A DNA stretch of 64,000 nt from an uncultured Holophagaceae bacterium (GCA_903857495.1 CAIOFF010000070.1:22890-86889); one strand, 5' to 3'. Numbered from the stretch's first letter, positions 47,504-57,143 are shown. Numbers and translations: made by a program. Notes: generated by a model from the letters alone, not told the origin.

Positions 47504-50500
47504 CTAGTTCCAGACGTTGCCAGTGGTGGTGTGGTTCTGGCTGTGGCAGGTCAGGGCACAGCCGCCCTTGCCCGCAGTGGTCGGGGTGTAGAGCCTGCTG
47601 CCCGTGACCGCGGACCCGAACACGATGGTATCGCTGGGGAGCTGATCCGTGGGCGTCCCGCTGATGCCGCTGACCGCGGTGGTGTCCAGGTACTTGAAGT
47701 GGTTCTGGGCGCCGGGCTTTGCGACCGTCATGCTGTGGCAGGTGTCGCAGGTGGTCTTGTGATCGCTGGGGCTCGTGTGTCGACCAATGGCGTCGTTGTA
47801 CTGGGTTGCCGTAGTGGTGGACACGGCCTTGTGGCAGGCGGTGCAGTAGGTGGTGGTGTTGACCGCGAGGGTGCCGGTCTGCCAGCCGGGGGTCACCTGG
47901 CCACCATGGCAGCTGATGTTGGAGCAGGTGAAGGCGGAGGCGCTGTTCACGAAGCCGGCGGTGCCACTCTTGGCGTTGAAGGGGGCCGCGATGGCGACCG
48001 AGGCCGGGCCGGAGGTGATGGGTGCGGCCACCCGCTTGCTGGCGTTGCTGTAGTGGGTGTTGGCCGCGTCACCGGGAACGGAGCCGGCATGGCAGGCCGC
48101 ACACTTCGGATAGACCGCAGTCGCCATGGGAGCGGGAAGGGCAGGCGTGGTCCGGGTGAAGGTCGCCAGCGCGAGGTGCTTCGGGTGGGAGCCTTGCAGA
48201 TTGGGCCAGGCTGTTCCGGTGGGACCCTGGGTGGTGAAGCTCGCTCCCACGTGGCAGGAGAGGCAGGTGCCAACCGTCATGCCCGCGGTCAGAGGAGAGC
48301 CGAGGGTATGACAGACCACACAGGTGGGTCCAGCCTTGGTGGTGGTCCCGCTCTGGTCATGGCAGGTGCTGCAGTCGGCATTGAACTGGGCCAGGGTCAC
48401 CGTCTGGTGGTGGTTGCCGCTGCTGGTCGTGTCGGTGCTGAAGAAGGGCACGGGATGAGCCACGCCGGAGCCTTTGGCAGCATTCCAGTGGTAGACCACG
48501 GGTTCGTGGATCTGGGCCGTCCCGGTCGCACCGTGACAGGTGAGTGCGCAACCGCCATCCCCCTCCTTGTTGGTGGCCGTGATGGTGTAGGTGGCAGCCC
48601 CGGTGATCGGGAAGGTGGCGTTGGTGAGCTTGAACTTGATGGTGCCACTGGGCAGCTTGTTGGTGCTGCTCACCACGGGCGTGTCGAGCTCCGCGAAGTG
48701 CTTGACGGCGCCAAGGCTCGTGTTGGCCGAGGACATGTCGTGGCAGATCGTGCAGTCGAGGGTGCCTGCAGTGGCATGGGTGCCCCAGGCGTGGCGTCCG
48801 ACCGCATCGTTGTACTGGGAGGTCGTGGTCCCCCCATTGATGGCGTGGCAGGAGGAGCACTGGGTGGCGGAGTTGATGGTTCCCGTTCTCCAGCTCACGG
48901 TCGCCTGCCCCCCGTGGCAGCTGGTGCTGGAGCAGGTGAGGGAGGTCGGGTTGAAGGAGGCACCACTGCCACTCTGAGCATTGAAGACGGCGGCCATGGC
49001 GACGCTGGCGGGTCCGGTGGGAGCCGTGACCAGCGTGTTGGCGTTGGTGTAGTGCAGGGTGGTCCCGGTGCCGCTGCCGGCATGGCAGGAGTCGCAGGTG
49101 AGCGTCGTGGGCAGGCCCATGTGCTTGGCGTGGGCTCCGGCGATGTTCGGGAAGGCCGTTCCCGTGGGACCCGCGGGGATGCCAGCCGAGCCCGTGTGAC
49201 AAGACAGGCAGGTGCCCACGCCTGTCGAGGCAAGGACCGGATCGCCCAGGGTGTGGCAGGCGGAGCAGAGGGGCGCTTCGGGGTTGGGAGATGTGCCGGA
49301 GTGGGCGTGGCAGGACCCGCAGTCCGAGGTGAAGAGCGCCTGGGTGACCGTCATGTGGCCATTGCCCTGGGTGTCTTTGTCGGCGGCCAGGAAGGGGATG
49401 GGATGGGAGGCCCCAGAGGCCGTCCAGGAGTTCACCGCCGCCGTGTGGACGTGGGTATGGCAGGTGAGGGCACAGCCGCCGTTGCCCTGCGTGGCACTGG
49501 TGACCGTGTAGGTTCCGGCACCCGTGACGATGAGGGGATTGAAGACGATGGTGCCGCTGGGCAGCTGGTCGGCAGGGGAGCCGGTGGCCACGCCATCCAC
49601 CGACTGGGTGGCCAGGTATTTGAAGTGGGACAGCGCTCCCGGCGTGCCATTCGCCATGTTGTGGCAGGTGGTGCAGTCGATGCTGTTCGCCGCCGTCTTG
49701 GCGTTGTGGCTGCCCAGGCTATGGCGACCGAAGGCATCGTTGAACTGGGTGGTGACTCCGGCGCTGGTGGCGACCCCATGGCAGAGCAGGCACTGGGTGG
49801 CGGAGTTGATGAGTCCATTCTGCCAGCCGGGGGTGATCTGACCCCCATGGCAGCTAACGCTGGAGCAGGTCAGCGCGGCTGGGGCGTAGGCCGGATTGCC
49901 CCCGGTCTTGGCGGCGAAGACGGTATCGATCGAGACAGGCACCGGTCCCACCGGAACCGTGACCAGGGCATTGGCATTGGAGTAGTGGACGGCCGTACCG
50001 GCCCCGCTCCCCGCGTGACAGGTGTCGCAGGTCAGGGCCGTGGCCAGGCCCATGTGCTTGGCATGGGCCCCCGCGATGCTGGGGAAGGTGGAGCCACCGG
50101 GCCCGTTCGTCGCGACGCTGCTGCCGACGTGGCAGGAGAGGCAGGTGCCCGAGCCCTTGCCCGCGGCGACAGGATCCGCCAGCCGATGGCAGGTGCTGCA
50201 GAGAGGGGCCACCGCCATGGGTGAGGGTCCAGCATAGGCGTGACAGGAGGCGCAGTCGGCACTGAACTCCGCCGAGCTCAGCGTCACGTGGCCGTGGTTC
50301 AAGGTGTCGGTCTGGCCCGCCAGGAACGGCACGGGGTGAGGCGCAGTGCTGGTGCCGTGGCAGAGCGTGGCGTTGTAACAGCCAGGCTGGGTATTGGCCG
50401 GGGCCGGAGACGAAGGGTGCCCAACCGGATTGTTCGGAGACCCCGTGTAGTGGCACTGGGCGCAGGCTGCGGCATTGGAGGGATCGGTGGTGGCGTGCGA

Positions 50501-50983
50501 GAGGACCGAACCACCCGAGGCGCGCCAAGGCTTGACGGGATGCGGTGCTTTCGCGCCATGGCAAGTCACGCAGGCATTGGCCGAGGGACCACCCGAGAAA
50601 TCCTTCGCGTGGCAGATCTGACAGGAGACCAGGCTGCCGCCCATGGAACTGGCCGCAGCCTTGGCGCGCACCCCATGAATGCTGGCGCCGGCCCAGCCGG
50701 GTACCGTCTGGTGGTGACAACCCGTGGTCATGCAGGTCGGAATGCCGCTGCCCACCTTGAGCACAGAGAGCTCATGGCACCGAGTGCAGGTGTCGATGCT
50801 GGCAATGGCGCTGCCGGGGTGCGTATCGATCCACCCCGCCGCATGGTAGTTCCCGTAGTAGCTCGCGACCCCAGAACTGGCCTTGGAGCCGCCACAGCCG
50901 ACCAAGGTCATCAGACAGACCAGCAGGCTTCCGAGGAGCCCTCGAAGGCCTGCCCGTTGGTTCCAGTTCTGGTTCCTGATCAT
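47504..50983 (-). CDS. Giant multihaem c-type cytochrome lipoprotein, triplicated
   Basis: 1159 residues, lipobox LVGC with C30. Thirty motifs with haem-binding layout: 22 CxxCH and 8 variants. An N-terminal part has 6 (including CMTTGCH, x4, and CYNATLCH, x5). Then three similar units of about 310-330 residues follow, each with 8 in the same order: six CxxCH, one CSS/N-x2-SCH (x4) and one GGCALTCH (x3). The unit starts are near 50335, 49410 and 48460. Fits the Geobacter CxxxxCH...CxxCH family (TIGR01904-like) in the segment GG-TCSS-SCHGGQ. Lipid-anchored, probably on the outer membrane; likely extracellular electron transfer. Start ATG at 50983; a TTG at 50995 is weaker. Confidence 0.93.
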   Translation of the reverse strand: MIRNQNWNQRAGLRGLLGSLLVCLMTLVGCGGSKASSGVASYYGNYHAAGWIDTHPGSAIASIDTCTRCHELSVLKVGSGIPTCMTTGCHHQTVPGWAGASIHGVRAKAAASSMGGSLVSCQICHAKDFSGGPSANACVTCHGAKAPHPVKPWRASGGSVLSHATTDPSNAAACAQCHYTGSPNNPVGHPSSPAPANTQPGCYNATLCHGTSTAPHPVPFLAGQTDTLNHGHVTLSSAEFSADCASCHAYAGPSPMAVAPLCSTCHRLADPVAAGKGSGTCLSCHVGSSVATNGPGGSTFPSIAGAHAKHMGLATALTCDTCHAGSGAGTAVHYSNANALVTVPVGPVPVSIDTVFAAKTGGNPAYAPAALTCSSVSCHGGQITPGWQNGLINSATQCLLCHGVATSAGVTTQFNDAFGRHSLGSHNAKTAANSIDCTTCHNMANGTPGALSHFKYLATQSVDGVATGSPADQLPSGTIVFNPLIVTGAGTYTVTSATQGNGGCALTCHTHVHTAAVNSWTASGASHPIPFLAADKDTQGNGHMTVTQALFTSDCGSCHAHSGTSPNPEAPLCSACHTLGDPVLASTGVGTCLSCHTGSAGIPAGPTGTAFPNIAGAHAKHMGLPTTLTCDSCHAGSGTGTTLHYTNANTLVTAPTGPASVAMAAVFNAQSGSGASFNPTSLTCSSTSCHGGQATVSWRTGTINSATQCSSCHAINGGTTTSQYNDAVGRHAWGTHATAGTLDCTICHDMSSANTSLGAVKHFAELDTPVVSSTNKLPSGTIKFKLTNATFPITGAATYTITATNKEGDGGCALTCHGATGTAQIHEPVVYHWNAAKGSGVAHPVPFFSTDTTSSGNHHQTVTLAQFNADCSTCHDQSGTTTKAGPTCVVCHTLGSPLTAGMTVGTCLSCHVGASFTTQGPTGTAWPNLQGSHPKHLALATFTRTTPALPAPMATAVYPKCAACHAGSVPGDAANTHYSNASKRVAAPITSGPASVAIAAPFNAKSGTAGFVNSASAFTCSNISCHGGQVTPGWQTGTLAVNTTTYCTACHKAVSTTTATQYNDAIGRHTSPSDHKTTCDTCHSMTVAKPGAQNHFKYLDTTAVSGISGTPTDQLPSDTIVFGSAVTGSRLYTPTTAGKGGCALTCHSQNHTTTGNVWN

Positions 50984-51297
50984 GGGGACACCCAAGCATG
51001 GCTGGCGGCGCGTGACTGAGGGCGCTGGCGGCGGGAGAGAAGATCTGGCTGACGGGAGGCTCTAGTATCCATTGTCATGGCGTTGCAACGCCATGAAGGC
51101 CCCACGGGGTTTGTCTCACGACATGCCCCGAGGTTGTTTATTTAAAAAATTAGACAAAATTGCTGCTGCAAGACTAGTTAACTATCACGCCAGAGTCCAG
51201 AAGTGCCAATATCCCGATTGGTCGCCCATTGCTAGACCGTACGATCTAGGGCTTCACCGTTGATCCCACTTGGGTTATGGCATAACCTTCAGCTTCC
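50984..51297. promoter_or_regulatory. Divergent control region between cytochrome and sensor kinase genes
   Basis: 314 bp without a gene. It contains a perfect 20-nt palindrome at 51076-51095 (CATGGCGTTG and its complement), a CCCCACGGGG hairpin at about 51099-51109, an AT-rich patch at about 51130-51165, CTAGA/TCTAG half-sites around 51230-51250, and GGTTAT-GGC-ATAACC at 51273-51287 just before the kinase ATG. Any may be operators for the LuxR-type regulator at 54300. No clear -35/-10 could be fixed. Confidence 0.45.
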
Positions 51298-54200
51298 ATG
51301 GCCGTGCGGTTTGCAGGAAACCGATCCCCCCACCCAGGTGCCCTCCGGTGCCTTGCCTTCCTGCTGCCCTGGCTTTGGGCTGTCTTCGCCTTCGCCCTCG
51401 ACCCTGATCGGCCCCTGGCCACCCACGCGCATCGCTCTTGGCGCAGCGAGGAGGGTCTGCTCCGCGACACGGCGGTGGCACTCCTGGAGACACAGGATGG
51501 GTTCCTGTGGATCGGCACAGAGGCAGGCCTGGTCCGCTTCGACGGCGCCACCTTCAACCACTATTCGAGGGTTGAGCTGCCGGAGTTCACCCACAACCAG
51601 ATCCAATCCCTGGCCGAGGGCGCCCCTGGCGCCGTCTGGATCGCGACCTCGGAGCCCGGGCTCTACCGCCTGGAGCAGGGGGTGGTGAGGGCCTTCGGTG
51701 CCGCTGACGGCCTCCCGAACCAGTCGATCCGGCGCCTGTTCAAGGACCGCGCCGGGACCCTCTGGGCCGCGCCCACCGAAGGCCCGCTGCTGCGGTTCGA
51801 TGGGACCCGGTTCCAGACCGTACCTTCGGACGCGGCCAAGCTGCGGATCCGCGCTCTGGCGGAAGATCCCGAAGGTGCCATCTGGGTGGGAACCGCCAGT
51901 TCCGGCATCTGGCGCCTCCGGGAAGGACGCTTGGTCATTGCCGCGCTCACGGCGGCGGAGGTCACCACGCTTGGCATCGGGGCTGATGGTGATGTCTGGG
52001 TGGGCACCCGGTCCCAGGGTCTGCTGACGCTGGCCGAGGGCCGCCTGGAGGCGCCACGCTGGGCGCGGGGCTTGCCGACCAAGGCCGTCAGCTCGCTGCT
52101 GCTCGATCGCGAGGGCAGCCTGTGGATCGGCCTCGAGCAGGCCGGACTGTTCCGTCGGACCCCCGAGGGGCGGCTGGAAGCCGCACCAGGACATTCCCAG
52201 TCCCGCTGGACGCCCCTTGCCCTGCTGGAGGACAGCTCCGGCGCCCTGTGGTCGGGAACCGAGAACTACGGACTGAGCGTCCTCTATCCCGTCCCCTTCC
52301 GCCTGGTCCCCGCAGCAGGTGCCACTCGGGAGGAACCCGCCGAGAGGGTTTGCCAGGACACGACCGGAAACGTGTGGTGCCTGACCGGAGACCTTGCGCT
52401 GGGAAGGGTCCGGGCGGGACGCATCGAGCGCGTCCCCCGGGGCAGCCTGCCGGACTCTCCCCTTTCCGCCCTGTGGCCCCGCCAGGCTGGGGGACTCTGG
52501 CTCGGCACCCGGAAGGGTGACCTCTACACTCTGGAGCAGGAGCGCCTCCGCAAGGCCAGCTGGACGCAGGGGGGCCAGGCGGCCGCCATCCAGGCCCTCT
52601 TCGAGGACCCCATGCAGGTCCTGTGGGTGGTCACCTCCCATCAGGGACTGTTCCGGATCGCTCCGGGCGAACCACCCCTGCTCTACCCTTCGGTTCAGGG
52701 CGTGGTGGTCATCACGGGTGGCGGCAAGCAACCCCTGTATCTCGCCAGCCCCACCCAGGGCCTGGGCATCCTCGAGGCCGGGCAGGTGCGATGGCTGGGC
52801 CGGGCGGAAGGCCTGGAGTCGACCGGCGTCCAGGCCCTGCACCTGGATGAGGAGGGCGGCCTCTGGCTCGGCACCCGGGAAGGCCTGCGGTACTACCGCG
52901 ACGGCAAGTTCCAGCGTCTACCCGAACGGCCCAGCCTCCTCACACAGGACATCCACGCCATCCTGGAAGACCGGTTCCGGCGCCTGTGGCTCAGCACGGG
53001 CCAGGGCGTGTTCCGAGCTCCCCGCCAGGCCCTCCTCAGGAGCCTCCGCGAGGCCAGTACTGTGCCCGCGGTGCTGTTCGATCATCACGATGGCATGCCC
53101 TCCCGGGAGACCAAGGGCGGTGCCCAGCCCGTTGCCTGGCTCACCCGGGAGGGAGAGCTGTACTTCCCGACGAGCCGCGGACTTACCTGCGTGGACGGCA
53201 ATACCCCGGCGCCCAAGGGCTCGACGCTGCGCCTGCATCTCCTGAAGTCCGAGAGCGACGAGATCGTCCTCCCGGGCACCACGCCCATCCAAGTGCCCCC
53301 GGGAACCCACCGCTTCGAGATCTACTTCACGGCCACTTCACTGACGCGGGCCGACAAGGTCCGCTTCCGCTACCGCCTTGAGGGCTGGGATCGCGCCTGG
53401 AATGAGGTCGGTGAGCGCCGGTTCTCCGCCTATTCCAGCGAGTCCCAGGAAGCCTATCGCGCGGCTTATTCCAACCTGCCCCCGGGCTCCTACCGATTTC
53501 TGCTGCAGGCCTGGCGGCTGGATGACGAGGGCCCTCCCCAGGAACGCTCGGTGGAGGTCCGGGTGCAGCCCTTCCTGTATCAGCGGCCAACCTTCTGGGT
53601 GCTCTGCGGACTCGCCGCGGCGGCTTTCGGCTGGTGGCTGCTGCGTCTCCGGCTCCAGCAGATCGAGGCCCGGTCCGCCGTTCTCGCCGAACGGAACCGC
53701 ATTGCCCGGGAGATCCACGACCATCTCGCCCAGGGCTTCACGGGCGTCCTCCTCCAACTGGAAGCCGCTGGGGCCAAGCTCTCCCGCATGCAGGGGGACC
53801 CTGCTCCGGTCCTCACGCGCATCGAGCACGCCCGGAACCTGGCCGCGGACAGCCTCCAGGAGGCCCGCCGCTCGGTCATGACGCTCAGCCCCCGGAAGCC
53901 CGAAGGCAAGGACCTCCTGGGTTCCCTGCGAGCCCTGGCCGACCGCCTGCTGGCGGGCACCGAGATTCAGGTGGAGCTGGCCCTCACCGGGAAACCAAGG
54001 CCCCTCCGCAACCAGCTGGAGGAGGACCTCCTCCGGATGGCCCAGGAGCTGCTGACCAATGCCCTGCGTCACGGCAAGGCGCGGTGGGTTCGCATCGTGC
54101 TGCAGTTCGAGGGCCGGCTGGTGCACCTCAGCATCGAGGATGACGGCCGCGGCTTCGATCCCGCCGCCAGCGCCGCTGGCTATGGCATGCGCAGCATCCG

Positions 54201-54303
54201 TGAGAGCCTCAAGACGCTGCGGGGGCACCTCGACGTCGACAGCACCCCGGGCTTCGGCTCCCGCATCACCCTCACCGTGCCCATCCGAAGGTGGCCTCTA
54301 TGA
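51298..54303 (+). CDS. Sensor histidine kinase with beta-propeller (two-component propeller) domain
   Basis: 1001 residues. Signal peptide (about 1-34), then Reg_prop repeats over about residues 60-640 with many WIGTE/LWLGTREG copies (GFLWIGTEAGLVRFDG, GLWLGTREGLRYYRDG), a Y_Y_Y domain near 690-755 (YRLEGWDRAWNEVGERRFSA), one TM near 765-785, HisKA_3 with H807 (REIHDHLAQG) and HATPase with DDGRGFDP and GYGMRSIRES. Senses an outside ligand or protein by the periplasmic propeller and passes phosphate to the regulator that follows. Start lacks a good ribosome site. Confidence 0.95.
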   Translation: MAVRFAGNRSPHPGALRCLAFLLPWLWAVFAFALDPDRPLATHAHRSWRSEEGLLRDTAVALLETQDGFLWIGTEAGLVRFDGATFNHYSRVELPEFTHNQIQSLAEGAPGAVWIATSEPGLYRLEQGVVRAFGAADGLPNQSIRRLFKDRAGTLWAAPTEGPLLRFDGTRFQTVPSDAAKLRIRALAEDPEGAIWVGTASSGIWRLREGRLVIAALTAAEVTTLGIGADGDVWVGTRSQGLLTLAEGRLEAPRWARGLPTKAVSSLLLDREGSLWIGLEQAGLFRRTPEGRLEAAPGHSQSRWTPLALLEDSSGALWSGTENYGLSVLYPVPFRLVPAAGATREEPAERVCQDTTGNVWCLTGDLALGRVRAGRIERVPRGSLPDSPLSALWPRQAGGLWLGTRKGDLYTLEQERLRKASWTQGGQAAAIQALFEDPMQVLWVVTSHQGLFRIAPGEPPLLYPSVQGVVVITGGGKQPLYLASPTQGLGILEAGQVRWLGRAEGLESTGVQALHLDEEGGLWLGTREGLRYYRDGKFQRLPERPSLLTQDIHAILEDRFRRLWLSTGQGVFRAPRQALLRSLREASTVPAVLFDHHDGMPSRETKGGAQPVAWLTREGELYFPTSRGLTCVDGNTPAPKGSTLRLHLLKSESDEIVLPGTTPIQVPPGTHRFEIYFTATSLTRADKVRFRYRLEGWDRAWNEVGERRFSAYSSESQEAYRAAYSNLPPGSYRFLLQAWRLDDEGPPQERSVEVRVQPFLYQRPTFWVLCGLAAAAFGWWLLRLRLQQIEARSAVLAERNRIAREIHDHLAQGFTGVLLQLEAAGAKLSRMQGDPAPVLTRIEHARNLAADSLQEARRSVMTLSPRKPEGKDLLGSLRALADRLLAGTEIQVELALTGKPRPLRNQLEEDLLRMAQELLTNALRHGKARWVRIVLQFEGRLVHLSIEDDGRGFDPAASAAGYGMRSIRESLKTLRGHLDVDSTPGFGSRITLTVPIRRWPL

Positions 54304-54941
54304 CTCCAGACCCAACCGAACGCATCCGCCTCCTCATCGTGGATGACCACCCGGTCGTGCGGGACGGACTGGTCGCGATCCTGCACGAAGGTGAGCCCGA
54401 CCTGGAGGTCGTGGGCGAGGCCGGCGATGGCAAGGAGGCCGTTGTGGCCTGGCGGAACCTGCGCCCCACGGTGACCATCATGGACCTCCAGCTGCCGGGG
54501 CAGACCGGCGTGGAGGCCATCAAGGCCATCCGCCGGGAGGATCCCGAGGCCCGGGTGCTGGTGCTCACCACCTTTGATGGTGATGCGGACATCCAGCGCG
54601 CCCTCGAAGCCGGCGCCCGCGGCTACCTCCTCAAGAACGTCCGCAGGGCCGCCTTGATCGAAGCCGTCCGGGCTGTCGCAGCAGGCCAGCGCTACCTGCC
54701 ACCCGCCACCGCCGCCCGTCTGGTGGAGGCCATGGAATCCGAGCGCCTCACCGCCCGCGAGCTGGACGTGCTGCGCCTGCTGGCCCAGGGCGAGCGCAAC
54801 CGCGAGATCGCCAACACCCTCGGCCTGGCCGAGCCCACGGTGAAGATCCACGTGAACAACCTGCTGCGGAAGCTCGAGGCCAAGGACCGGACGGAGGCGA
54901 CCGTGATCGCCCTCCGGCGCGGCCTCATCCACCTTGCCTGA
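54300..54941 (+). CDS. NarL/FixJ-type response regulator
   Basis: 213 residues; start overlaps the kinase stop by 4 bp (ATGA). Receiver has DDHPVVRDGL at 15-24, phosphoacceptor D62 (TIMDLQLPG) and a Lys near 112 (YLLKNV). C-terminal LuxR-type helix-turn-helix: LTARELDVLRLLAQGERNRE and TVKIHVNNLLRKLEAKDRTE. Pair of the propeller kinase. Its target is probably the adjacent cytochrome operon, by position. Confidence 0.96.
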   Translation: MTPDPTERIRLLIVDDHPVVRDGLVAILHEGEPDLEVVGEAGDGKEAVVAWRNLRPTVTIMDLQLPGQTGVEAIKAIRREDPEARVLVLTTFDGDADIQRALEAGARGYLLKNVRRAALIEAVRAVAAGQRYLPPATAARLVEAMESERLTARELDVLRLLAQGERNREIANTLGLAEPTVKIHVNNLLRKLEAKDRTEATVIALRRGLIHLA

Positions 54942-54944
54942 GCC

Positions 54945-56564
54945 TTAGCGTGCGATTTCGACGGCCCTCAGCTCCCGCATGACGGTGACCTTGATCTGCC
55001 CGGGATACTGCATCTCGGACTCGATCCGGCGGGAGACGTCCTTGGCGATCCAGTAGGCCTGGTCGTCGTTGACGGAACCGGCATCCACCAGGATCCGGAT
55101 CTCTCGACCCGCCTGCATGGCGAAGCTCTTCTGGACGCCCTTGTAGCTGTTGGCGATGCCTTCCAGCTGCTCAAGGCGCTTCACGTAGGTCTCCAGCATC
55201 TCGCGGCGGGCGCCGGGCCGGGCGGCGCTGAGGGCGTCCGCGGCGGTGATCAGCATGGCTTCCACAGTGCGGGGTTCGAAGTCCCCGTGGTGGCAGCTCA
55301 TGGCGTGGATGACCTCCTCCTTCTCCCCGTAGCGCTGCAGTAGCTGCATGCCGATCTCGATGTGGGTGCCTTCCACTTCCCGGTCAATGGCCTTGCCGAT
55401 GTCATGGAAGAGCCCTGCGCGCCGCGCCAGCCGGGCGTCTGAACCCATCTCGCCGGCCATGTATTCGGCGATGCGGGCCACCTCCTTGGTGTGCTCCAGC
55501 ACGTTCTGGCCGTAGGAGGTCCGGTAGTTCAGGCGGCCCACCAGCTTGTGCAGCTTGGGGTGCACATCCGGAAAGCCCATCTCGATGCAGGCGGCCTCGC
55601 CGATCTCCTTGAGGTGCTGGTCCATGTCCACCTTGACCTTCTCCACCACCTCCTCGATGCGGGCGGGGTGGATGCGGCCATCCGCCAGCAGCTTGAGGAT
55701 GGCCTGGCGGGCCACCTCGCGGCGGATGGGGTCGAAGCTCGACACGACGATGCTCTCGGGCGTGTCGTCCACGATCAGGTCGCAGCCCGTGGCCTTTTCC
55801 AGCGCCCGGATGTTGCGTCCCTCACGGCCGATGATGCGGCCCTTCAGGTCGTCGCTGGGGAGCTGGACGGAGCTCACGGCCTGCTCAGCCACCACGTCCG
55901 AGGCCACCCGCTGGATGGCGGCGCCGATGGTCCAGCGGGCCTTCTTGGCGGCCTCTTCCTGGGCCTCCTCCTCGATGCGGCGCACCAGCTTGGCGGCGTC
56001 CATCTTGGCGGAATACTCCAGCTGGGAGATGAGCTCCTTCTTGGCGTCCTCGCGGGTGAGCCCGGCCACCTCCTCCAGCCGCCTGGCCTGGGCCTCCACC
56101 AGCTGCCGGGCCTCGACCTGCTGCGCCTCGAGGCGCTCCAGCTCGGCCTTGCGCTTCTCGGACAGGGTCTCCACGTCCTTGGTCTTCTGGTCCACCTGCT
56201 GGTGTTTCTTGTCCAGGCCCTCTTCCTTGGACTGGAGCCGCTGCTCCTGCTTCTCCAGGTTCTTCTGGCGCTCGGTGAGCAGCTTCTCGGCCTCGGTCCG
56301 GGCCTGCAGCGCCTGCTCCTTGGCCTTCAGCTCGGACTCCTTGCGGATGGTCTCGGCTTCCTGCTCACCCCGCTGCCGCAGCCGCTGGGCCTCCCGCTGA
56401 GCCTCCTCCAGGAGGCGCTCGCGCTCGGCCTTGATGTCGGACTCGGCCTTGGCTTGCGCCAGCGAGGCTTCCGCAGTGGCCTTCTGGGCCTTGAGGGCCA
56501 TGAGCAGGCCCACGCCGGATGCAGCGAAGAAGAGGATAAGGAAGATCCAGGCGATCAAGTTCAT
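54945..56564 (-). CDS. rny: Ribonuclease Y
   Basis: 539 residues; membrane-anchored endonuclease for mRNA turnover. N-terminal TM ([20 protein letters not shown]), a long coiled coil (about 35-200), KH domain with [20 protein letters not shown] near 235, and the HD domain with HDIGKAID near 390. ATG at 56564 has GGAG upstream; an in-frame TTG four codons earlier is unlikely. 3 bp after the response regulator stop on the opposite strand. Confidence 0.98.
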   Translation of the reverse strand: MNLIAWIFLILFFAASGVGLLMALKAQKATAEASLAQAKAESDIKAERERLLEEAQREAQRLRQRGEQEAETIRKESELKAKEQALQARTEAEKLLTERQKNLEKQEQRLQSKEEGLDKKHQQVDQKTKDVETLSEKRKAELERLEAQQVEARQLVEAQARRLEEVAGLTREDAKKELISQLEYSAKMDAAKLVRRIEEEAQEEAAKKARWTIGAAIQRVASDVVAEQAVSSVQLPSDDLKGRIIGREGRNIRALEKATGCDLIVDDTPESIVVSSFDPIRREVARQAILKLLADGRIHPARIEEVVEKVKVDMDQHLKEIGEAACIEMGFPDVHPKLHKLVGRLNYRTSYGQNVLEHTKEVARIAEYMAGEMGSDARLARRAGLFHDIGKAIDREVEGTHIEIGMQLLQRYGEKEEVIHAMSCHHGDFEPRTVEAMLITAADALSAARPGARREMLETYVKRLEQLEGIANSYKGVQKSFAMQAGREIRILVDAGSVNDDQAYWIAKDVSRRIESEMQYPGQIKVTVMRELRAVEIAR

Positions 56565-56624
56565 CAGCGACTCCAAGGATGAGGATCCAAAGAGCCAACA
56601 GCACCCGAAATGAAAATCCCCGCT

Positions 56625-56778
56625 CAGTCGTGGAGGCTTGCCGAGTTCCCTAGCGTGTAGGGGGGAGACCAGAATCCCTGGCTAAGGCGCGCCGTCGCGC
56701 GGAACGCACAGGTCAGGGGGAAGGTTTCCCGTGTCGACTTACGGAACAAGCGCTTGGCCATAAGCACGGGCCTCGCAG
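56625..56778 (-). ncRNA. ssrS: Probable 6S RNA
   Basis: The region between zapA and rny is the usual place of 6S RNA in several phyla. On the minus strand a closing stem is possible between GCTTGTTCCG (56742-56751) and CGGCAAGC (56636-56643), then a large bubble with CCCCCTGA (56713-56720), and an apical hairpin with CCGCGCGACGGCGCG. This is the shape 6S RNA needs to mimic an open promoter. Ends are estimates. No coding frame is convincing here. Confidence 0.6.
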
Positions 56779-56783
56779 GGAGA

Positions 56784-57143
56784 TCAGTCACCGTCCTCGT
56801 CCAGCAGGGGCACAGGGGCGGAAGGTTCGTCCGGAACATCGTTCAGAAGCTTGGACAGAGTCTGTTCCAGGTTATGGGTTTGCTGGTTGGCTTCCTGCTC
56901 CAGGCGCGCCACACGGTGCGCCAGATTCAGGGCGCCCAGCAGGTACCAGGACGGAGTGTCCAGGCCCTTCGGGACGCAGCCCCATCTTACCTGGCATTCA
57001 GAGTCCATGTCCTGAAAGGTCTCCTCCAGAATTCGGACAGCCACCGCGAGGGTCTCGGGCTGGTCCGTCTGGACCTGAAGCGACCGGGCCTGGACGGTCA
57101 CCGTCACCGGGTGGGTGCCCGGCAGAGGGAGGGGGAGCGTCAT
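56784..57143 (-). CDS. zapA: Cell division protein ZapA-like
   Basis: 119 residues. A short beta part (VTVTVQARSLQVQTDQPETL) then a long helix (LLGALNLAHRVARLEQEANQ) with YLLGALNLA-like ZapA core; the acidic tail is variable. ZapA bundles FtsZ at the Z-ring. Start overlaps the coiled-coil gene upstream by 4 bp. 6S RNA follows. Confidence 0.8.
   Translation of the reverse strand: MTLPLPLPGTHPVTVTVQARSLQVQTDQPETLAVAVRILEETFQDMDSECQVRWGCVPKGLDTPSWYLLGALNLAHRVARLEQEANQQTHNLEQTLSKLLNDVPDEPSAPVPLLDEDGD

Noticed and set aside
47531..50224. Long open frame on the plus strand, opposite the multihaem gene
   Set aside because: A by-product of the high-GC code opposite a repeat-rich gene; no domain, and the minus strand shows perfect cytochrome motifs.
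47504..50983. CRISPR-like or tandem DNA repeats
   Set aside because: The periodicity comes from protein motifs (haem sites) within one long frame; units differ in DNA sequence and there are no spacers.
50984..51130. GEMM (cyclic dinucleotide) riboswitch before the multihaem gene
   Set aside because: Such riboswitches control cytochromes in Geobacter, and a GACAAACC stretch is present, but the second conserved block (GACGCAAAGC-like) and the tetraloop are absent.
56577..56780. Small gene in the zapA-rny gap (71-codon frame)
   Set aside because: No ribosome site, no family, and it overlaps the 6S-like structure.
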